Shown one piece after another: positions 59,515-64,000 of a stretch of DNA of 64,000 nt. The stretch comes from Undibacterium cyanobacteriorum. GTDB taxonomy: Bacteria > Pseudomonadota > Gammaproteobacteria > Burkholderiales > Burkholderiaceae_D. The notes under the pieces were generated by a model that saw only the letters and a program-made list of their open reading frames with translations, was not told the DNA's origin and did no database searches. Within the stretch, counting starts at the first letter, position 1. Each line of letters opens with the position of its first letter. The stretch is from contig NZ_CP133720.1 in assembly GCF_031326225.1 (NCBI RefSeq), positions 2,666,001 through 2,730,000 on the forward strand. The letters run 5' to 3'. Position numbers and translations under genes: made by a program.

Positions 59515-62253
59515 TCAAGGAGGAATTTGCGCTACTGTGGAGTTTACCCTCGTATCCACCGCCGCAGTCTGGGGATACCAGTACCGTTGATGCTGTTGTC
59601 GAAAATGATCGATCTCTATGGTATCGCCAAATTGTAATGTGATTGCACCGCTTGTGACTGTGCTTAGAGGAATCACTCCAAAATCCAAATATCGCTGCCA
59701 GACACTAGGATGTGGATGGTGATAGCGATTCAAGTAACCGAACTGGAATAGCGCATAGCGAGGCTGCACAGCCTGAATAAAGGCGAAACTTGATGAACTT
59801 CCACTACCATGATGTGGCACCAACAAGACATCCGCTTTCAATTTTTCGGGAATTGAATTCAGCAACTCGTCTTCTTGCACGACGCCTATATCTCCCGTCA
59901 ACAACATGCTGCTCTTCCCATTACTCACCTTGAGCGTACAACTACGAGCATTGGTTTTCCACTTATCGCTGGTATAAATCACTGGAACCGGATGCAAAAA
60001 CTCGAAGTGGACACCATCCCATTCCCAACTCTGCCCCGCTTCACAACGTAGATGTTGAGGCCGTTTGGTGGACGGCAACGAGGTATCCGCTAGTATCTCA
60101 CTATCAGCAGGCAACGAACTGCGAATGCGCTGCACCGATAAGGCTCGCAAGGTACTCACAGCACCTCCTGAGTGATCTGCATCGGCGTGCGAAATCACCA
60201 CATCATCAACCGCCCGGATGCCTCGACCATTTAAGTAGGGCAACAAAATCCGCAAACCAGAATTACTCTCATCACTCGACCCTGGTCCGGTGTCATAGAT
60301 CAAGCGATGCTGCGAGGTTTCGATAAACAACGCACTGCCCTGCCCGACATCAAAAGCTGTGATCTGAAATTGTCCTTCGTTAGGATGACTCACATCGTGC
60401 GTCAACATGGGCAGGCAATACACGATTCCGCACAGTCTTAAGGGCCAACCGCGCGGAGCCAGCAAACAAATGATACCGAGACCAGCTAACAAAAACATCC
60501 ACAGCTTGGGTTGTGGCACACTCCAGCTGGCCACTGGGAATTGATTAAACACTTCCAACAGCTGGAACAATCCTGTCATACAAAGATGGGCCAGGTCCAA
60601 GACTACTTGCGCTGCCGTCGTTGGCAAAACGCTTCCAAGTAAAGCTAGTGGCGTAACAATGAAGCTGATGACAGGAATGGCAATGGCATTCGCTAATGGG
60701 CTGATCAATGAAATCTGAGAAAACAATAATAGCGTAAGGGGAACTAGGCCTATCGTCACCACATACTGTGCGCGTCCCGCTTCGATTAAGTTGCTCCCAA
60801 GGCGCCTCAATATCGAAGGCCGTTCCGACGAGCTCGATTCCGAAGAAGATCGCTGCAATGGCGACACCGCTTCACTCATATCACTCGTCCGCCCTGCAGC
60901 ATACAGGAGCAATGCCACAGCGCAGAATGATAGCCAAAATCCCGGCGCGAGCACGGCCCAAGGATCGATCAGCAATACAACGAATAAAGCTAAACACAGA
61001 ATATAACTTGGGCGCGCACGACGGCCACTCCACACTGCCACAGCAACCACAATCATCATCCACAAGGTACGTTGTGCTGGCACCCCGAAGCCTGCAAGCG
61101 CAACATACAATAGCGCCACTACGGCTGCGACTAGGACTCTTACTTTCGGCACCGGCAGCACAAGCGGCCAATCGCGACCGACATAAAAAGAGCGCCGCCA
61201 AAAGAAGGAGAAAAGACCCGCAAAAAGTCCTGCAATCATGGTGATGTGAAGGCCAGAGATTGATACCAGATGCCCAATGCCAGATCGGTTAAATACCGCC
61301 CACTGGCTCTGCGATATACCACTTTGATCGCCAATCACCAAAGCCGTAATCACACCGAGAAATGGTCGATCGACACCATGATGAAGATGCGCTTGAAGGC
61401 GATCTCTCAGAAGCGATCGCGTGCGTTCAACCAGATTGTTCAAACTAAAGACAAAGTCTTGAATCTTCTGGTTAGGATGGCTGTCAAACTGCGTTTGTTC
61501 GCGCCGAGATACGGCAGAATCGGTGATCGGCACTGGGCTCAAATTAGAGCCATCAGCCAACTTCGAAGCTGACTCAGACCGCACTGTTGCACTGGCCTCC
61601 AAGCCCTGTTCCAACATCCACGCTTCGTAATCAAACGCATAGGGATTCGCATTGCCATAAATAGGTTTCATGCGCAACATCAAACGCCAACGTTGCCCTG
61701 CCTTCAATTCAGAAAAATCGCGCGGATTGCTCGGCGAAACAAACCAAGACACCGCAATTCTTTTCGGACCATTCGGAATTTTTTGCGCCGCATCGTGCCC
61801 GCCTACAGTTTCAATTTCAAATTGAAAGTGCCATCCCTGTGCGGAACGGGTTGGTAGACTATGAATCACGCCAACGACTTGAAGATCACGACCTAAGAGC
61901 TTTTCTGGCAATCGATGCTCTAATCGCATCGACGCAAAACCACCGGCCCATGCAAAGCCCAACAAGAAACCAAGCGTTATTTTCTTGATCGCAAGGACTA
62001 CCCCCATCAGCAAATGTCGATGCGACTCATTCGACAGCAAGAAATTTTGCGTGCACTCAGCCTCTTGTTCGACAATAGAAGGAAGTCGCGATGCTAGCGC
62101 CTTCGCTTTCCGAGAATGAAGAGAAAACAGCCACCACAAGCCATAAAGCACCAGAAATAAAAGTGCCCCACAATACCATTGCCACGCCCACAAACGAGCC
62201 TGTTGCTGCAGAACATAAACCCCCAATCCAAATGCAAGAATGAAGGTACGCAT
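59515..62253 (-). CDS. comEC: ComEC/Rec2 DNA-uptake channel protein
   Basis: The 912-residue inner-membrane protein carries an N-terminal membrane part, an OB-like region with RDLQVVGVIHSLPTRSAQGW, the competence domain with GIGHLVSISGLHITMIAGLF and about eight further membrane segments, and a C-terminal beta-lactamase-like domain (VVISHADADHSGGA, LLVPHHGSGSSSS). It imports single-stranded DNA during natural transformation. Its start lies 3 nt from the tatD stop, so the two are co-transcribed. Confidence 0.94.
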   Translation of the reverse strand: MRTFILAFGLGVYVLQQQARLWAWQWYCGALLFLVLYGLWWLFSLHSRKAKALASRLPSIVEQEAECTQNFLLSNESHRHLLMGVVLAIKKITLGFLLGFAWAGGFASMRLEHRLPEKLLGRDLQVVGVIHSLPTRSAQGWHFQFEIETVGGHDAAQKIPNGPKRIAVSWFVSPSNPRDFSELKAGQRWRLMLRMKPIYGNANPYAFDYEAWMLEQGLEASATVRSESASKLADGSNLSPVPITDSAVSRREQTQFDSHPNQKIQDFVFSLNNLVERTRSLLRDRLQAHLHHGVDRPFLGVITALVIGDQSGISQSQWAVFNRSGIGHLVSISGLHITMIAGLFAGLFSFFWRRSFYVGRDWPLVLPVPKVRVLVAAVVALLYVALAGFGVPAQRTLWMMIVVAVAVWSGRRARPSYILCLALFVVLLIDPWAVLAPGFWLSFCAVALLLYAAGRTSDMSEAVSPLQRSSSESSSSERPSILRRLGSNLIEAGRAQYVVTIGLVPLTLLLFSQISLISPLANAIAIPVISFIVTPLALLGSVLPTTAAQVVLDLAHLCMTGLFQLLEVFNQFPVASWSVPQPKLWMFLLAGLGIICLLAPRGWPLRLCGIVYCLPMLTHDVSHPNEGQFQITAFDVGQGSALFIETSQHRLIYDTGPGSSDESNSGLRILLPYLNGRGIRAVDDVVISHADADHSGGAVSTLRALSVQRIRSSLPADSEILADTSLPSTKRPQHLRCEAGQSWEWDGVHFEFLHPVPVIYTSDKWKTNARSCTLKVSNGKSSMLLTGDIGVVQEDELLNSIPEKLKADVLLVPHHGSGSSSSFAFIQAVQPRYALFQFGYLNRYHHPHPSVWQRYLDFGVIPLSTVTSGAITLQFGDTIEIDHFRQQHQRYWYPQTAAVDTRVNSTVAQIPP

Positions 62254-62256
62254 GGT

Positions 62257-63081
62257 CTATGCGTGAGCCAGCCAAGGCCGGAGGCGCGGCAAAACATCGA
62301 GTACATTCATGCTCGTTTGCTGGGCAACCTGCGCAATCGAACAACCACGCAAGGTGGCCAACTCATGCCCGATCTGGACCAACTCACCGGGCACGTTCAC
62401 ACCGGGATGACACCAACGTGGGGCAATGTCAGGCGCGTCGGTTTCAAGCACGATACTTTCGAAAGGCAAATTGCTTGCTAAACGACGCAATTGAAGCGCA
62501 CGCGTAAAAGTCATCGCTCCGCCGAAGCCAAGTTTAAATCCGAGCTGAATGAAATGTTGTGCTTGTTGCTCGCTGCCATTAAATGCATGTGCGATGCCGC
62601 CGACAACGGGAATGCGACGTAAATATTTCAGAATTTGATCTTGCGAGCGGCGCACGTGCAACAACACCGGCAAGTTAAAATCTCTGGCGATCTTCAGCTG
62701 CTCGCTGTAGAAGAAAATTTGTTTTTCGCGTAGTGGACTTTCACACAAAGCCGGCACGAAAAAATCGAGACCAATTTCCCCTATCCCGAGGAAACGGCGA
62801 CTCACACTCGAGCTGGCGTCCTGCATCAACTGAGCCACCATCTCTCGTAAAGATCTTAGATCCTCTTCTGCGGAAGTTGGGACGTACATCGGGTGTATTC
62901 CCAACGTGAAGAAGCAAGCTTCATGTTGCTCAGCCAGCTCGCGCACACGGGCAAAATTAGACTGATGCACGGCAGGAATGACGATCGCAGAAATCCCCAT
63001 TTTAACGGCCTCATCGGCCAGCTCGAGCGACTTTCCCGCAAACTCACTTGCATCAAGATGACAATGACTATCAATCCACAC
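62257..63081 (-). CDS. TatD-family metal-dependent hydrolase
   Basis: The 274-residue protein has the TIM-barrel amidohydrolase signatures WIDSHCHLDASEF, GIGEIGLDFFV, LPVLLHVRRSQDQI, GIAHAFNGSEQQ and VLETDAPDIAPRW, giving the metal ligands. TatD proteins are DNases involved in DNA repair or turnover. A GTG at 63081 with GGAG 6 nt before it yields MWIDSHCHLD; the ATG at 63156 would add 25 residues not expected in the family. Confidence 0.92.
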   Translation of the reverse strand: MWIDSHCHLDASEFAGKSLELADEAVKMGISAIVIPAVHQSNFARVRELAEQHEACFFTLGIHPMYVPTSAEEDLRSLREMVAQLMQDASSSVSRRFLGIGEIGLDFFVPALCESPLREKQIFFYSEQLKIARDFNLPVLLHVRRSQDQILKYLRRIPVVGGIAHAFNGSEQQAQHFIQLGFKLGFGGAMTFTRALQLRRLASNLPFESIVLETDAPDIAPRWCHPGVNVPGELVQIGHELATLRGCSIAQVAQQTSMNVLDVLPRLRPWLAHA

Positions 63082-63451
63082 ATTCAACTCCACGCATTTG
63101 CTCAATATTCTTATAGCGTAAAACACTCGTTCGCTCGATGAAATTTCACCAAGCATTGGACCGCCTTCCTGACGCCCTTTTGATGCGCCTTATTGTGCTA
63201 AACATTTAACCTTTTCACAACAAAATCCTTAGCAACTGTAAGGCTAAAGGGCGTTTAATGGAAATCGTCTCACTCGCTCTGACTCGCCAGACTAAGCTGG
63301 AAATCGTCCAACGAGGTAATTTTAACTGCATGTCCGAAAATGTCCGAAAGTCGTCCCTTATAAGCCTATTTTTTGAAACTAGATCCTCGTATGATGCTCA
63401 CTTAAGATTTGTCCAAAATTACTCATTAACACCAGTTCTTCTGAGGAAAAC

Positions 63452-63784
63452 ATGCTAGAACTTCGTCCTAACTGTGAACATTGTGATAAAGATCTTGGTG
63501 CCGATGCACTCGACGCGATGATCTGTAGTTTTGAATGCACTTTTTGTCTCGATTGCGTTGAACAAGTGTTACAAGGAGTATGCCCCAATTGTGGCGGCAA
63601 TTTCTGTCAGCGCCCTACTCGACCAAGCCGCAACTGGAAAAATAACAACAACCTCGAACACCATCCTGCGCGCATCGGCAGAGTATATCGACCTGTCGAT
63701 CCTCAAGCTCACGCACAACTTTTAGCGCGGCAAAAGGAGTCCGCCACAACGACCTCCACCTCGCCCTCCGCATGCTCTAGCTAA
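63452..63784 (+). CDS. DUF1272 zinc-ribbon-like small protein
   Basis: The 110-residue protein starts MLELRPNCEHCDKDLGADAL and continues with cysteines in MICSFECTFCLDCVEQVL and CPNCGGNFCQRP, a pattern of four CxxC-like pairs that should bind zinc. This is the DUF1272 family, function unknown. The C-terminal 45 residues are low-complexity (Ser/Thr/Gln). AGGAAAAC precedes the ATG. It is followed by a GlxA-type regulator. The gap 63157-63451 shows no gene. Confidence 0.9.
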   Translation: MLELRPNCEHCDKDLGADALDAMICSFECTFCLDCVEQVLQGVCPNCGGNFCQRPTRPSRNWKNNNNLEHHPARIGRVYRPVDPQAHAQLLARQKESATTTSTSPSACSS

Positions 63785-63837
63785 CCAGCCCTCGATCGCC
63801 CCCACTACAGCAATCCTGCGCTCAACATGAGTCTTCA

Positions 63838-64000
63838 ATGAAACCGCAAATCATTTACTTTTTACTGCTACCTGATCTGCTCTTGGTCGACCTCGCCGGC
63901 CCTGCTGATGCTTTCTTATTTGCCAATCGCATCAGCAAAAAGAAACTTTTCGAGCTACGCTATATTTGCGCGCAACCCGAGCTTGAATCTTCTCTCGGAC
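63838..64000 (+). CDS. GlxA/DJ-1-PfpI family transcriptional regulator (partial, cut by window end)
   Basis: Only the first 54 codons are inside the window: MKPQIIYFLLLPDLLLVDLA, then GPADAFLFANRISKKKLFEL and RYICAQPELESSLG. This is the start of the DJ-1/PfpI-like domain of GlxA-type AraC regulators (the LLPDLLLVDLAGPADAF element is characteristic). A C-terminal AraC helix-turn-helix would lie beyond the edge, which cannot be verified here. Confidence 0.75.
   Translation, partial: MKPQIIYFLLLPDLLLVDLAGPADAFLFANRISKKKLFELRYICAQPELESSLG

Noticed and set aside
1..64000. CRISPR array, tRNA, rRNA or insertion sequence
   Set aside because: I looked for regularly spaced repeats, cloverleaf-type sequences and transposase genes and found none. 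The repeats present are short inverted or tandem units only.

Overview
The window looks like chromosomal DNA of a betaproteobacterium. GC is near 50 %, and gene content and order (purM divergent from perM-hda-HAD-pcnB-folK, pyrG-kdsA / eno / ftsB, grpE-dnaK-dnaJ, gcvT-gcvH behind a tandem glycine riboswitch) suggest Burkholderiales, most likely Oxalobacteraceae of the Undibacterium type. The family assignment is inference from gene content and protein style; no rRNA is present to confirm it. I saw no tRNA, rRNA, CRISPR array, insertion sequence, prophage or plasmid function.

Layout. 1-2.4 kb: glycine cleavage genes gcvT and gcvH on the minus strand (gcvP would lie off the left edge), with a tandem glycine riboswitch and two inverted-repeat elements. 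2.5-6.1 kb: a TetR regulator overlapping a PEP-utilising, rifampin-phosphotransferase-like enzyme, with a palindromic operator inside the promoter spacer. 6.1-13.3 kb: secreted M14 and M28 peptidases, a spermidine-synthase-fold protein with tag, an S41 lipoprotein protease and a thioredoxin-like protein. 13.3-21.5 kb: purM, perM, hda, a HAD phosphatase, pcnB, folK, a DUF486 membrane protein, panB and a nitrilase. 21.5-27 kb: a second S41 lipoprotein, an SDR enzyme, an iron-sulfur (6-4) photolyase-type protein, a 48-residue DUF2256 protein and a MerR/LitR-like regulator preceded by 11-bp direct repeats. 27-33.6 kb: an acyltransferase, carbonic anhydrase and the dnaJ-dnaK-grpE heat-shock cluster with sigma-32-like promoters.

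34-50 kb is a surface polysaccharide locus. rfbB, rfbA, rfbC and rfbD make dTDP-L-rhamnose. RfbD is fused to an FdtA-type ketoisomerase, and the next two genes (acetyltransferase, aminotransferase) complete a dTDP-3-acetamido-3,6-dideoxyhexose branch. A Wzx flippase, two glycosyltransferases, an epimerase/reductase, a PglC-type initiating transferase, a WbpM-type dehydratase, a phosphohexomutase and heptosyltransferase I (waaC) follow. No Wzy polymerase or Wzz is recognisable. The envelope theme continues with kdsA and an LpxR-type lipid A deacylase.

50-64 kb: a VOC protein, a small outer-membrane barrel, ftsB, eno, kdsA, pyrG, an Mpo1-like membrane protein, a GNAT acetyltransferase, LpxR, an alpha/beta hydrolase, comEC, a TatD nuclease, a DUF1272 zinc-ribbon protein and the first 54 codons of a GlxA-type regulator cut by the right edge.

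The most notable signals are the operator/promoter design of the TetR-kinase pair, the 11-bp repeat array in front of the photolyase operon, the RfbD-FdtA fusion, and a 24-bp tandem repeat that has copied the end of the acetyltransferase gene up to the next start codon.
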